From Bin94 sp965215535 (GTDB lineage: Bacteria; Gemmatimonadota; Gemmatimonadetes; Longimicrobiales; Gaopeijiaceae): a stretch of 64,000 bases of DNA. A program made the position numbers and the translations under genes. Positions 17,234 through 26,510 of this stretch are shown piece by piece; positions within the stretch are counted from its first letter, which is position 1; each line of letters starts with the position of its first letter. The notes beneath the pieces were generated by a model. The model did not search any database. It was not told the DNA's origin and saw nothing but the letters and a program-made list of their open reading frames with translations. The stretch covers positions 1,364,001 to 1,428,000 of the forward strand of contig OZ244063.1 in NCBI GenBank assembly GCA_965215535.1. Direction: 5' to 3'.

Positions 17234-17373
17234 GCAAAATCCAGCTCGGTGCAAAATCCAGTCCGGCATCAAAATCCAGCTCGGTGCAAAATCCAGTTCG
17301 GCGTGTAATCCATCCCGGTTTTGTTGCCAAAATCCAGCTGGGTACCAAAATCCAGCTGGGTGTCAAGTCCGGT
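17234..17373. repeat. 17-bp iteron-like array, copy B
   Basis: About eight direct units with consensus GCAAAATCCAGCTCGGT: 17234-17250, 17251-17267, 17268-17285, 17286-17302, 17303-17319, then a longer unit and two more ending near 17373. Compared with copy A there are two extra units, so unit number varies between copies. The array separates the 104-residue membrane protein from the replication-relaxation-like gene. Confidence 0.75.
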
Positions 17374-17377
17374 TGGG

Positions 17378-18220
17378 TCAGAGCTCGACGGTGGCGGGAT
17401 CGCGGTCGGCGGATCCCCGGACCCGCGACCCGTCTTCGCCGCCGATTCCGAGCCTGCCGAGGAGCCTGGCGGCTGTCGGCCCGCTGGCATGGAGGCTGAA
17501 CCCGGCGTCGGCCTTGGCGCGGACGGCGCTCTCGCGGTAGTTGCCGGAGACGATCTCGACGTTGACGCGCCCGGCGCGGCCTTCCGTGTCGACATATTCG
17601 ATCTGCGCGTCGGGATACAGCACCCGACCCCGGGCGTCGACGCAGTTTTTTCCGTCCTTGCGCCGGGCGGTCTCGCTTGTGCGGGCGACGGCGCCCTTGA
17701 GTTCGGCGTCCAGGCGGATGCGCCGGATGGACGCGCCCCGGTCTTCGAGCCGGAGGCGTTCCTTCATGCAGGCGCGGTAGACGGAAGCGTCGTGCGCGGC
17801 CTCGGCGGTGCGGACGCGGGCGGACCGGACAACCTGCCGGGGATTCATGCCGCGTGCGACCGCGACGCGGCGCGCCTCGGCGACGCCTGCGCGCGTCAGC
17901 GCGAGCGCCTTGAAGGGGTTCCCCCGGGGACCGACGGCGACATGCTCGGCGACCAGACCGTCGCGGATCCACGCGTTCACGGCGCGGCGCGTGGTGTAGG
18001 GATGGCCTCCGAACCGGGCGACGGCGAGGTCCCGGAAGGAGACGACGCCATGGACGCCGATGTCGGCGAGCGCCTGTGCGCAGCGCTCGGCGAAGGACGT
18101 GGATCCGCGCGCCCGGTTCGCTCTCCACTCCCGGCGGTGGCCGCTCCGCATGCGGTCGCGGCTCTGCGGCGTCTCGGGGCGCGGGTCGGGTTCGGGGACG
18201 CGCCCGGGCGCCCTGTCCAC
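17378..18220 (-). CDS. Replication-relaxation-like protein of a mobile element
   Basis: 280 residues. An N-terminal winged-helix region (VSFRDLAVARFGGHPYTTRRAVNAWIRDGLVAEHV, residues ~55-95) is followed by an HDASVYRACMKERLRLEDRGASI segment and a C-terminal fold with PDAQIEYVDTEGRAGRVNVEIVSGNYR. The last part recalls the nuclease-like half of the 'replication-relaxation' family that accompanies conjugative elements; this assignment is by resemblance only. A GTG start at 18220 is used, with other starts possible. It is last in a cluster with ArdC and VirB11-like genes. Confidence 0.55.
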   Translation of the reverse strand: MDRAPGRVPEPDPRPETPQSRDRMRSGHRREWRANRARGSTSFAERCAQALADIGVHGVVSFRDLAVARFGGHPYTTRRAVNAWIRDGLVAEHVAVGPRGNPFKALALTRAGVAEARRVAVARGMNPRQVVRSARVRTAEAAHDASVYRACMKERLRLEDRGASIRRIRLDAELKGAVARTSETARRKDGKNCVDARGRVLYPDAQIEYVDTEGRAGRVNVEIVSGNYRESAVRAKADAGFSLHASGPTAARLLGRLGIGGEDGSRVRGSADRDPATVEL

Positions 18221-18225
18221 GAACC

Positions 18226-19260
18226 TCAGCGACTCGGGCCTTCGCCGCGCTCGGGAGTCGTCGCGCGCTCGACCTGAACGGCGATGCGGCGAAGTCCGGG
18301 CGTTCGGGCGGCGGCGACGCTGACGGAGACGGGCTCGGGCCTGGGCAGGCGCTCGCGGTGCCGTTCGAGCACGAAGTCGGAGATCTTCTGCGCGTCGGCG
18401 GCGGCGCGCCGGATCTCCCGGGGGTCGTTCTCGAGCGCCTGGATCCAGCCTTCGACGTAGGCGGCTCCGCGGCTGGGATCGTGTCCGACGCCGAGATGGT
18501 CGCCGGTCATCATCGCGCCGATCTCGGCCCTGAGCTCTTCTCTCGCGTACTGCGGCGATCCGAATCCGCCCTCAATGCCCTGGATCAGGGTCTCGCGGTT
18601 CATCCGCTCGGGGTGGCCGGTGCTGTGGCCGAGCTCGTGAAGCGCGGTCTGGTAGTAGTGGTTGGCCGAGGGGAACTGTCCCCGCTCGGGCAGAACGATC
18701 TCGTCCCGCTTCATGTGGTAGTAGGCGCGGTCGCCCTGGACGTGGCGGACCGGCACGCCCGCGTCTTCGAGGACGCGCTCGGCCGCCTGGTGCGTCTTCC
18801 AGAGCGGAGCGGGGGCGGGGTTCGAGCGCCCGGGCAGTCCTTCGGCCTGTTCTGCGTTGAAGACGGAGTACTGGCGGACATGGGGGACCTTCAGCCGTTC
18901 CAGCCGGTAGACCTTGTTCCCCTCGGCGTCCCGCCTGGGCCGTCCGCGCTCGTCGGCGACGACGACCCGCTTCCTGTCCTGGAAGGAGAGGATGCGGGTG
19001 CCGCGCTCGCCCTTTCGGACCTGTCCGCCCAGAGCCTGGATCTGGCGGTAGGTGCCCCAGCGCACGTCGCCGTAGCCCATCTCCTGCTGCACGGAGGCCA
19101 GATGCAGGCTGTTGCCGCCCCTGTACGAGCGGCCGGTGTCGACGTTCGCGGGCAAGACGCGCTCGCCCGGTCCCCACGGCTTCTGCCAGGGCGCGGTGCC
19201 CTTTTTGATCTGCTCGATGATCGCGTCGGCGAACCTGCGGTGGTAGTCGTCGCCGCTCAT
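18226..19260 (-). CDS. ArdC-type antirestriction / ssDNA-binding zincin
   Basis: 344 residues. The N-terminal ArdC domain (residues ~5-130) contains GTAPWQKPW, YRGGNSLHLAS, WGTYRQIQALGGQVRKGERG and VFNAEQAEGLP. The C-terminal zinc-protease-like domain has ALHELGHSTGH, an HExxH-type site, with AREELRAEIGAMM after it. ArdC proteins bind single-stranded DNA and protect incoming conjugative DNA from restriction. The start overlaps the preceding small gene (ATGA). The ~60-residue tail after the zincin is of low complexity. Confidence 0.88.
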   Translation of the reverse strand: MSGDDYHRRFADAIIEQIKKGTAPWQKPWGPGERVLPANVDTGRSYRGGNSLHLASVQQEMGYGDVRWGTYRQIQALGGQVRKGERGTRILSFQDRKRVVVADERGRPRRDAEGNKVYRLERLKVPHVRQYSVFNAEQAEGLPGRSNPAPAPLWKTHQAAERVLEDAGVPVRHVQGDRAYYHMKRDEIVLPERGQFPSANHYYQTALHELGHSTGHPERMNRETLIQGIEGGFGSPQYAREELRAEIGAMMTGDHLGVGHDPSRGAAYVEGWIQALENDPREIRRAAADAQKISDFVLERHRERLPRPEPVSVSVAAARTPGLRRIAVQVERATTPERGEGPSR

Positions 19261-19454
19261 TCGCTCTCCTCCTCGCCGTGCGGGTCGTCCCAGGCGGCCA
19301 GGATGTCGTCCTCCGTCCCCACGTCCTCGGGGAAGAGGCCGTACTCCTCGGCCAGGTAGAGCGCGACCTCGAGCGTGTCGCCCGCGTCGCGCGCGAGCTC
19401 CAGGTCGAAGTCCTCGAACGTCCTGACCCGGACGGTCCGGTCGTCGCCTCTCAT
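19257..19454 (-). CDS. Small acidic hypothetical protein
   Basis: 65 residues. The start at 19454 overlaps the VirB11-like stop (ATGA) and the stop overlaps the ArdC start, so it sits within a tightly coupled operon. The chain is acidic (RTFEDFDLELARDAGDTLEVALYLAEE, then a DPHGEEESE tail) and probably helical. No known family is recognised; small acidic partners of this kind are common in conjugative operons, but I assign no function. Confidence 0.6.
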   Translation of the reverse strand: MRGDDRTVRVRTFEDFDLELARDAGDTLEVALYLAEEYGLFPEDVGTEDDILAAWDDPHGEEESE

Positions 19455-20434
19455 GCCTTCGCCTCCTTCGGTGGTTGGGTGATCCATGTCGGTTCCGCGA
19501 TCCAGCGACCGTCGGCCGCGTCGTAGCCCCCGACTTCGAGCGCCTCCTCGACGAACCGGCGCCCGTCGCGGCGTGCGGCGTGCAGGACGAGCGCGACGCC
19601 GTCCGCGACGCCCCGGCAGGTGACGTCCCAGGGCAGCGCGTCCCCGGCCTGCATGGCGCAGCTCGCGAGGCGCGAGAGCGCGGAGCGCGCGTCGTTGGCG
19701 TGGACGGTCGTGAGCGATCCGCCGTGTCCGGTGTTCAGCGCCTGCAGCAGATCGGCGGCCTCGTCGCCCCGGATCTCGCCGACGACGATGTGGTCGGGCC
19801 GGTGGCGGAGCGCGTGCCGCACCAGGTCCCGGATCTCGACGGGCGTCCCGCCCTGCGCGCCGCCGGCCTCGAAGCGAAGACAGTTCGCGCGGTCGATCCG
19901 GAGTTCGAGCGTGTCCTCGATGGCGACGATCCGCTCGTCCGGGGGCAGAAGCTCGATCAGCGCGTTCAGCAGCGTCGTCTTGCCCGATCCGGTGCCGCCG
20001 GAGACCAGGATGTTCCGGCGGGCCGCGAGCGTGCGCCGGGCCGCTTCGAGGACCGGCTCCGGCAGCGAGCCCATGTGGACGAGGTCCTCGGCGGAGAACG
20101 CGCGGCCCCCGAACCTGCGGATGGTGATCGCGACCTCGGGACTCGCGGGCGGGACGCAGATGGCGACCCGCGATCCGTCCTCGAGCCGGGCGTCCAGGAT
20201 CGGACGGACGGCGGGATCGAGGCCGAGCGGCCGGGCGATGTGGATCGCCGCGCGGCGGAGCCAGGCCGCGGCGAGTTCGGGCGCGTCGTGGGGTTCGAGA
20301 CGTCCCCCTCTCTCGACCCAGACGTTCCTGGGGCCGTTGATCATGATCTCGGAGACGGAGGGGTCTTCGAGCAAGCCCTCGAGGCCCGGAAGGAACGGGG
20401 CGAGATGGCCGACGCCCCGGGCGCGCTTCCTCAT
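19451..20434 (-). CDS. VirB11/CpaF-type secretion ATPase
   Basis: 327 residues. Walker A GGTGSGKTTLLNAL (residues ~140-153), an Asp box with AIEDTLELRI, a Walker B-like HIVVGEIRGDEAADLLQALNTGH and the HGGSLTTVHAND His box define the VirB11/TadA hexameric ATPase family. Such enzymes power type IV secretion or pilus assembly. The start at 20434 overlaps the coupling-protein stop by four bases. Because the coupling protein is broken and no VirB4 or channel genes are visible, the transfer apparatus is incomplete in this window. Confidence 0.9.
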   Translation of the reverse strand: MRKRARGVGHLAPFLPGLEGLLEDPSVSEIMINGPRNVWVERGGRLEPHDAPELAAAWLRRAAIHIARPLGLDPAVRPILDARLEDGSRVAICVPPASPEVAITIRRFGGRAFSAEDLVHMGSLPEPVLEAARRTLAARRNILVSGGTGSGKTTLLNALIELLPPDERIVAIEDTLELRIDRANCLRFEAGGAQGGTPVEIRDLVRHALRHRPDHIVVGEIRGDEAADLLQALNTGHGGSLTTVHANDARSALSRLASCAMQAGDALPWDVTCRGVADGVALVLHAARRDGRRFVEEALEVGGYDAADGRWIAEPTWITQPPKEAKA

Positions 20435-21906
20435 ATCTTCCCCTCCTCCCGGAGCCGCCAGTAGCCGGTCTCCCTCGGCAGATAGTGGGGCTTCAGATAG
20501 ACGCGGCGGGCCGGGAGCGACCGGACGCCGTCGTAGGGCAGGCAGATCGCCTGGTAGTTGGGGAGCAGCGCGAACTCGCGGGGCGCGAACACGGGCTCCC
20601 GGGCCTGTCGGAACGACTTGCTCGCGCCGATCGATCCCCGTCCGCCTCCGGCCTTTCCGGTGAGGAGCGAGAACTCGGGCCTGCCCGTGTTCTCGGTGAA
20701 GGAGTAGGAGGCCTGCGTCTTCATGACGGAGCCGCACATCTCGGACGCGATCCGGGCCGACGCCTCGTCGGAGAGCGAGAGGAAGATCCGGGTGCGGAGC
20801 GAGGAGATCGACTGCGTGGCGACGATCGGGATGCAGCGCGACTGCCGCGTGAGCGCGAACGCCTTCTCGTCGCCCGACGGATCGTCCTGTCCGACGGTGG
20901 CGAACGCCTGGTACTCGTCGCAGATGAAGACGGCGGGCCGCATGTGCCGGCCGGGTCGCCGCGCCGCCTCCGCGGGCCTACGGAGCAGCGCCTGCATCCA
21001 GGCGTTCTTCAGCATGACGCCGACGGCGCGCGCCAGCGCCGGGTTCGCGCCCGCCGGCATGTTGAGCGCCAGAACCTTGCCGCCCTCGATCAGTTCGGAG
21101 AGCGGCGGCAGCCTCCGGCGAAGACCCGGCATGGCCGGGACATCCGGGAACGACCCGCCGTCCTTCGGCATGTCCGGGGTCGGCTCCTCGGGCGGCGGCG
21201 GGCAGAACACGCCTGCGACCTCCGGCTGGTCGAAGAGCGAGAGGAACACCGAGATCCCCTCGACGATCGAGGTCCTGAGCTTCGCGTCCAGCGCCGTCCA
21301 GTCGTGGACGTGTCACCGCTCGACGGCCTCGACCCGCTCCGCGAACTCGAGGCCGGCGCCCCCCTCCGCAGTCTCGATCTCGTACCCGACGCCCAGATCG
21401 GCCAGCGCCCGTTCGAGCGCATCGTCCAGGCGGCACGCGCCCTTCTCGCTTCCGGGCACCGTTTCCCACGCCCACTGTCCGAGCGCTTCCGCGTGCGCGG
21501 CCAGATCCGCGTTCGAGAGCAGGGCGCGCCGGGGCCGGAGCCCGTCGGCCAGGGCGCGGGCCTCCCGGATCCGCGCGGCCAGAAGCTCCTGGTCGACGGT
21601 GCAGCGGTAGACGTCTTGCAGCGTGACCCAGCCCCCCGGCAGGAGCCGGTGAAGCTCGATGGTCCAGCGCACGAGGTTCGTGTACGCCTGCTGCCAGAAC
21701 GGCTCGCGTGACTTGCCGAAGAGCTGGTTGACGAGCGACGCCACGCCGTACGCCATCGAGTAGGAGTCCAAGAGCGGATCGTCGAGCGGGTTCCACTGCC
21801 AGCGCCCGCCGAGCCCGATCTCCAGGTAGTCCTCCCCCCGCCCTGCGTCTTCGAGGATCCGCCGCACCTGATGGCAGAAACAGCGATCAAATCGCGCAAC
21901 TCGCAA
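20431..21906 (-). pseudogene. Type IV coupling protein (TraD/TraG-like), truncated with in-frame stop
   Basis: Two consecutive frames in the same phase make one protein: 21906-21313 (ILEDAGRGEDYLEIGLGG and NPLDDPLLDSYSMAYGVASLVNQLFGKS) and, after a TGA at 21313-21315, the continuation TALDAKLRTSIVEGISVFLSLFDQ to 20431. The second half has AVFICDEYQAFATVG (Walker B-like) and the RQSRCIPIVATQSISSL segment of the TraM-recognition/TraG C-terminus. The N-terminal part with Walker A is missing beyond ~21880, where composition changes abruptly. It is a coupling ATPase that has lost its start and gained a nonsense codon. Confidence 0.8.
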
Positions 21907-22097
21907 TGGGACAATGACTTGGCAACACCCTACAATAGGCGTGTATCACCTGGTGTGTCGAAAGGTTGCAAGTCGCGTGACCCGCTGGGTTCTAGTAGGG
22001 GAGCACGCGGAGATTCGGAAGCGCGGGCCTCGCACACGCTCCGATCAGATGATCTCTCGGATCCGCCTATTCCCCGGATATCGGGGTTCTCCTTCGA

Positions 22098-22823
22098 TCA
22101 GCCTAGTCTTCCATCGTTTTCTTCCGGCGCCTGCCGCAGTACTTCCCGCCGCCGAATATGAGCACCGTTGACCAACTGGCACGTGGTTCCCTCGACGATC
22201 TGCACAGCAACGACTTGTGCGTCGAGGCCGTAGCACTCTGTGACGAATTCGGCGGCAGCAGCGTTTGAGACTTCTTCCCACTCTCCGCCGGGGTCGCGTC
22301 GCTCGTAGATTAAGGTGCGCATTTTGGGGGGCCGGACTTTCCGCCGTTCCGGCCTTTTCTTCTGTCCGGGCTTTCGTCGTGAATGAGCCGTTCCCCACTT
22401 CTCTTTCCATGCATCCAAGGCCGCTTCAGCCTCTTGAAGATCGGTTTCCATCGCGTCTAGCAGATCAAAGACTTCCGACAGGTCCGGCGCGGCCCGGCGT
22501 CCCTCCATCGCCGCAATCACGCGCTTCGCCGTGATTACATCCGCCCGCGACACCGCATACTTCGGAGCGTCGGGCCACGGACCCAAGGGTGCATCGGAAA
22601 GGAGCCGGGCCGATTCCGGCGACGGCTCCCAATCGTTCGGCGCTGGCCCCGCATACCCGAATTCGCGCTCGGCATCTTCGCGCGACATGCCCTCGGGACC
22701 GGGGTCTGGAACGATCAATCGGAAATCCTCCGGGCTGGGGTCGTGCCCAACCCCCTTTAGCCAAGGATCGCGCAGCTCATATAGCCATACCAACCAGCGC
22801 CACAATTCGGCACGGTAGATCAT
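22098..22823 (-). CDS. Hypothetical protein
   Basis: 241 residues with a good AAGGAGG before the ATG at 22823. The N-terminus (AELWRWLVWLYELRDPWLKG) is aromatic. The middle has a Pro-rich loop and a helical SEVFDLLDAMETDLQEAEAALDAWKEK segment that may form a short coiled coil, then a basic linker (RRKPGQKKRPERRKVRPPK) and an alpha/beta tail (MRTLIYERRD...VTECYGLDAQVVAVQIVEG). No motif is recognised. It sits between conjugation-gene remnants and the restriction cluster, consistent with cargo of the island. Confidence 0.6.
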   Translation of the reverse strand: MIYRAELWRWLVWLYELRDPWLKGVGHDPSPEDFRLIVPDPGPEGMSREDAEREFGYAGPAPNDWEPSPESARLLSDAPLGPWPDAPKYAVSRADVITAKRVIAAMEGRRAAPDLSEVFDLLDAMETDLQEAEAALDAWKEKWGTAHSRRKPGQKKRPERRKVRPPKMRTLIYERRDPGGEWEEVSNAAAAEFVTECYGLDAQVVAVQIVEGTTCQLVNGAHIRRREVLRQAPEENDGRLG

Positions 22824-22963
22824 CCCCTGCCTCCTTCGCTCGAGGTGGATCCGCTCCGGTGAATGGCGCGCGCGCTATAAGATAGCGCTCACGCCAGAGT
22901 TCCCGACAGGTAACTCTTCGCGGTTCCTTCGGGCCGGTGCTAAACAGAGTTCTTCTTCGGCTC

Positions 22964-23371
22964 TCACAACACCCCCCCAAACTCGGCCAAACGCTGCCGC
23001 AGGATGTCAGGACTTCCGAGTTCCCACACTACGAAGACATCGTACCCCCGCAGTCCGCAGAGACATGATCTTTTTCTGGTCGCGCTCGGCATTACACCGC
23101 AGTTTAGCGCGCCAGAATGCGTTGTTTCGGTGTGGTATGCGATCTCATGGACAATCCTCGTGATGATGCCAGAAGCAGCCGTGCGCGAAAGCTGCTTTCC
23201 GGCGAGCCTTGTTGGCGATGTCTGGAGTTCCTGGAAGACTCCTGACGTTCCGCCGATACCGCGCGCCGATCGACCACAGCTCTTGCAGAACGCATCTTCC
23301 GCGTTGGTCCGTTCTCGCCGCACCCGTCTCATGAGTGCGGATCGGCGAGGAGTGGTCTGGATCCGGGCCAT
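22964..23371 (-). pseudogene. vsr: Decayed very-short-patch repair endonuclease (Vsr)
   Basis: The open frame alone looks meaningless, but reading all three frames rebuilds Vsr. RRVRRERTNAEDA is followed after a one-base slip by ELWSIGARYRRNVRSLPGTP and DIANKARRKAAFAHGCFWHHHEDCP, then an in-frame TGA, then RNNAFWRAKL, and after a second slip YDVFVVWELGSPDILRQRLAEF to the stop at 22964. The FVHGCFWH-like block is the Vsr zinc/catalytic signature. Vsr nicks T:G mismatches left by deaminated 5-methylcytosine, which fits the adjacent C5-methyltransferase. At least two frameshifts and one nonsense codon make it non-functional. Confidence 0.85.
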
Positions 23372-23379
23372 ACGCTCGG

Positions 23380-25377
23380 TCAGATCCTCTCTACGATGCC
23401 TTCCAGAAGATCCAGTTCCTTGCTGGCCTCCAAATACTCCGAGTATGCTTCCTCCGCACCACGGATCAGGGTATCGTAGTAGATCACCCGACTACCGGGA
23501 GACACTGCCGTCATCGACGCCTTGAGTCGCTCAGGATTGTCGTCTTGCTCCTGGATCGGCTTTCCCAGCACAAACACGACTTCGATGTCGGGGGACCCGT
23601 GATTGAGCAGGATCTTCTTCAGCTTGTCGACGTATGTCTGCCCTTGCCTCTGCAAGTCCAAGAGCATGAGCACGCGCCCGGCACGCTTCAATTCCACGAT
23701 GATGTGCTTGCCCGCGTTCGTCCGGTAGGCGATGTCGACACGGCTCAGTTTCTCCTTCTCGGTCAGATCGTCAGTGATTACGCCGACCTCGCGCAAGCGA
23801 GACTCGATTAGTTCGCTGCCCGTTGCGCGCTCCCATGCTGGATCGAGCAGCCACAGGTGATCGAAGAGATGCTGTTGCAACACCTTCTCAATGACATTCT
23901 TATCGACAAGGTCTTGGAATTTTCGGACGGCCTCCAAGCGTGACTTGACAATGTCGCGATACAACGCTGCTTCCAAGGCGTCGCGGTCGGCCAGGATCCG
24001 AAGCAGTTTGTCGACGTTCTCCAGATTGTCCACAAACTCGTTGATCGATCCTCGCAACCTCATTCGCTCGAATGCGAGGATGCCATGTCGGTATAACAGC
24101 TTTCGATCGTCGTCTTCGTCGATCGGCAGAGCGCTGAGCCTTGCGATCAGTTTCTCGGCGGTGGCCTTGTGACCCTCCGGTAGTGTGGTGAGCCATTCCT
24201 CAAGGGCGGGCGACACTTCCTTTGCCCTCCTCACTTCGTGTTTCCGTCGCCACTCGGTCCAGCGCTTCTCGACGAGCGAGAGGCTGGACCTGAGGAACGA
24301 CAGTAGCGCCTCATAGCGAGGATCATCCTCTTGAATCCGCTGTCGGTCACTCGTAGCGATGTCCGGGTCATCGTCTCGGTCCAGGAATTCGGCTTCGATC
24401 TGCCCAGTGAGATATTTGGTATACAGGCGCCCATCGTTCACCTTGTCGAGGATGTTCTCGTGAAAAAGGCGTCCCCTCGCGAAGACGACGATGCCATTGA
24501 GATTGCCGGCTTCCCTGCTATCCAGCTGTTTCGGTTTGTGGGCGGTGCCCAGCCAGCCACGAACAATCCAATCCTCTTCCCAATCTGGAGACCGCTCTGG
24601 AAGCTGTTCTCTCTCGACCACGTTCGGTATGGCCGATGGTGGGGGTTGGTAGTCCCCGAAGGCCCACAGGAATTGGGCGATGGACAAATCTCCACGGTCC
24701 TTCGCAGTGATCGACTCACCGTCGATGGCTACTCGGAAGCGATGGGACTCTCCGATGATGGAGAAGCGCCGGGCCAACCTCTTCCGAAGTGCAGCTACAC
24801 CCGGCGTAAGTCGAGTTCGCTTGATCTCCTTGAGAACGATCCGGGTACCCTTGGTAACCTCAATCTCTTCGCGTGGAAGCGGGTCAGGGCGATATGCGCG
24901 GTCGCCACGATCGAGGGATTGACGGATCCCCTCGACCGTCATGCGGAGCCCATGAGCTTCACCGTTCTTCGCTGACTGGACATCAATCACGTTCGCGATG
25001 GAAAACAAGGACAGCTTGCCGAGACCCTTGCGGCCCATCACGGGCCTCTTCCTCTTGGCTGTGACGCTGCCTTCATTGCCGTCATCGCGGCGACGGTACC
25101 CTACGCGGAGATATTTGTCGTTGATGTCGGCGACCGACATCCCCACGCCGTCATCTGAGATCGCGATCCATTTTTGGTTCGGATCGATCTTGATTTCTAC
25201 TTGCTCTGCGTCTGCGTCCCAGGCGTTGGCAACCGCCTCGGTCAAGACCGCCGCGATGTTGCTGTAGAGATTGATTCCCAGATGCTCGATAACGTTGAGA
25301 TCTACCGTCATCTCGTATGGTGATGGTATCGGTGAGACGGCGGAATCGTTGCTCCTACCAACGCCGGTGTCGGTCAT
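23380..25377 (-). CDS. GHKL ATPase restriction endonuclease (BbrUII/HgiDII-like)
   Basis: 665 residues from the ATG at 25377, which overlaps the methyltransferase stop. The N-terminal GHKL (Bergerat) fold shows an N-box (TEAVANAWDADA), a G1 box (DDGVGMS) and a G2 box (MGRKGLGKLSLFS). The C-terminal region has KLSRVDIAYRT...HIIVELKRAGR, an acidic residue followed by E-x-K that fits a PD-(D/E)xK nuclease core, then KLKKILLNHGSPDIEVVFVLGKP. This pairing with a C5-methyltransferase is known for the BbrUII/HgiDII restriction family. The recognition site cannot be read from sequence; relatives cut GTCGAC-type sites. Confidence 0.8.
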   Translation of the reverse strand: MTDTGVGRSNDSAVSPIPSPYEMTVDLNVIEHLGINLYSNIAAVLTEAVANAWDADAEQVEIKIDPNQKWIAISDDGVGMSVADINDKYLRVGYRRRDDGNEGSVTAKRKRPVMGRKGLGKLSLFSIANVIDVQSAKNGEAHGLRMTVEGIRQSLDRGDRAYRPDPLPREEIEVTKGTRIVLKEIKRTRLTPGVAALRKRLARRFSIIGESHRFRVAIDGESITAKDRGDLSIAQFLWAFGDYQPPPSAIPNVVEREQLPERSPDWEEDWIVRGWLGTAHKPKQLDSREAGNLNGIVVFARGRLFHENILDKVNDGRLYTKYLTGQIEAEFLDRDDDPDIATSDRQRIQEDDPRYEALLSFLRSSLSLVEKRWTEWRRKHEVRRAKEVSPALEEWLTTLPEGHKATAEKLIARLSALPIDEDDDRKLLYRHGILAFERMRLRGSINEFVDNLENVDKLLRILADRDALEAALYRDIVKSRLEAVRKFQDLVDKNVIEKVLQQHLFDHLWLLDPAWERATGSELIESRLREVGVITDDLTEKEKLSRVDIAYRTNAGKHIIVELKRAGRVLMLLDLQRQGQTYVDKLKKILLNHGSPDIEVVFVLGKPIQEQDDNPERLKASMTAVSPGSRVIYYDTLIRGAEEAYSEYLEASKELDLLEGIVERI

Positions 25378-26510
25378 GCAGGGCTCCTTTGGGATCGGAG
25401 ATGGTCTTCGACGTGGCGCACCAAACTGTTCCCGATCGCGTACCCAAGGTTGACAGGAACTGCGTTGCCGACCAAGCGACCTATCGTTTTCGTGGATATG
25501 GGCTCGCCCGGCTCTACGAACCGGTACCTCTCGGAGAAGCTCTGAAGTATCGCCCCTTCGCGCAAGGAAATGGCCCGATCCTGTTCCGGGTGGCCGAATC
25601 GACCATTGCCGAATCCGAAGTACTGCGTGGTCATCGTGGGAGACGGGTGGTCCCATTCCATGCGGCCGTACACGCTCGGATAGGTGCGCCCCTCAGGTTT
25701 CCGATGGCACTTGGCGACCAATGCTTCATCCCAATCGCGCCAAGTCCCGCCCGGTTTGGAGGCGCGAATCCGCCGGACATTAAGGGGTGACAGCCGAGAT
25801 GATCGGTGCAGTGAGTCGGTGCTGGATTCTCCGCCTGCCTCAATGGGTGGCATGTCGGCGATGGCATCCCTGACCGTGGGGCGACAGGCCTCGGGCGTGA
25901 TCGGGGGAACCAAGTCGATCGGACCGAGGATCGAAGCGAGCACCACAAGGCGCCGTCTGCTCTGGGGTACGCCGTAGTCGGCACAATCGACGATCGAAGT
26001 CGCGACGGCGAACCCTTCGTCCTCCAAGGTATCGACGAAGTCGGAAAACACCTGCTCCCGTTGGAGCATCGGGACGTTCTCCATCGTGACGAGATGAGGC
26101 TTCACTTCCCTGACCAGTCGACCGAAATGGTCCAGGAGATTCCACCGAGCGGTTGAGGTGCGTGACCGTGATCGGCTATAGGTCGAGAATGGTTGGCACG
26201 GCGCACAGCCGGCGACGAGCCGGTAGGACGCGCCGTGGAACGCTTTCGAGAAGTCGTCCGCCGTGACTTCCTCGATAGACTTCTGGAGAAAGGCAGCCCC
26301 GTTGTTGTACGTGTAGGGATATCGGCAGACTGAATCGATATCAATGCCCAGCTTTACGTCGATTCCCGCCTTTTCCAGTCCCCGTGTGAGCCCGCCCGCT
26401 CCGCAGAAGAGATCGACTGCGCAGACGGAGGAGTCCGTCCCGCCTTGATTCGGGGAGGTGGAAGCATCCGGCGCCGCTTGAGGGGCGTTGGCCCCACGCA
26501 CGTCACTCAC
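25374..26510 (-). CDS. DNA (cytosine-5) methyltransferase
   Basis: 378 residues. Motif I is DLFCGAGGLTRGL (AdoMet binding), motif IV GCAPCQPFSTYS with the catalytic PCQ cysteine, motif VI MENVP, motif VIII QSRRRLVVL, and motifs IX-X lie in the TIGRLVGNAVPVNLG tail. The GTG start at 26510 overlaps the stop of the RHH gene (GTGA), and its stop overlaps the GHKL nuclease start (ATGA). The three genes form one operon in which the methylase protects sites cut by the nuclease. Confidence 0.92.
   Translation of the reverse strand: MSDVRGANAPQAAPDASTSPNQGGTDSSVCAVDLFCGAGGLTRGLEKAGIDVKLGIDIDSVCRYPYTYNNGAAFLQKSIEEVTADDFSKAFHGASYRLVAGCAPCQPFSTYSRSRSRTSTARWNLLDHFGRLVREVKPHLVTMENVPMLQREQVFSDFVDTLEDEGFAVATSIVDCADYGVPQSRRRLVVLASILGPIDLVPPITPEACRPTVRDAIADMPPIEAGGESSTDSLHRSSRLSPLNVRRIRASKPGGTWRDWDEALVAKCHRKPEGRTYPSVYGRMEWDHPSPTMTTQYFGFGNGRFGHPEQDRAISLREGAILQSFSERYRFVEPGEPISTKTIGRLVGNAVPVNLGYAIGNSLVRHVEDHLRSQRSPA

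Noticed and set aside
14170..17373. 17-bp units as CRISPR repeats
   Set aside because: Units are directly abutting without spacers and are too short; they fit iterons better.
21313..21315. TGA in the coupling protein as selenocysteine
   Set aside because: No selenocysteine element is visible downstream and homologues need no Cys or Sec here; the gene is also truncated.
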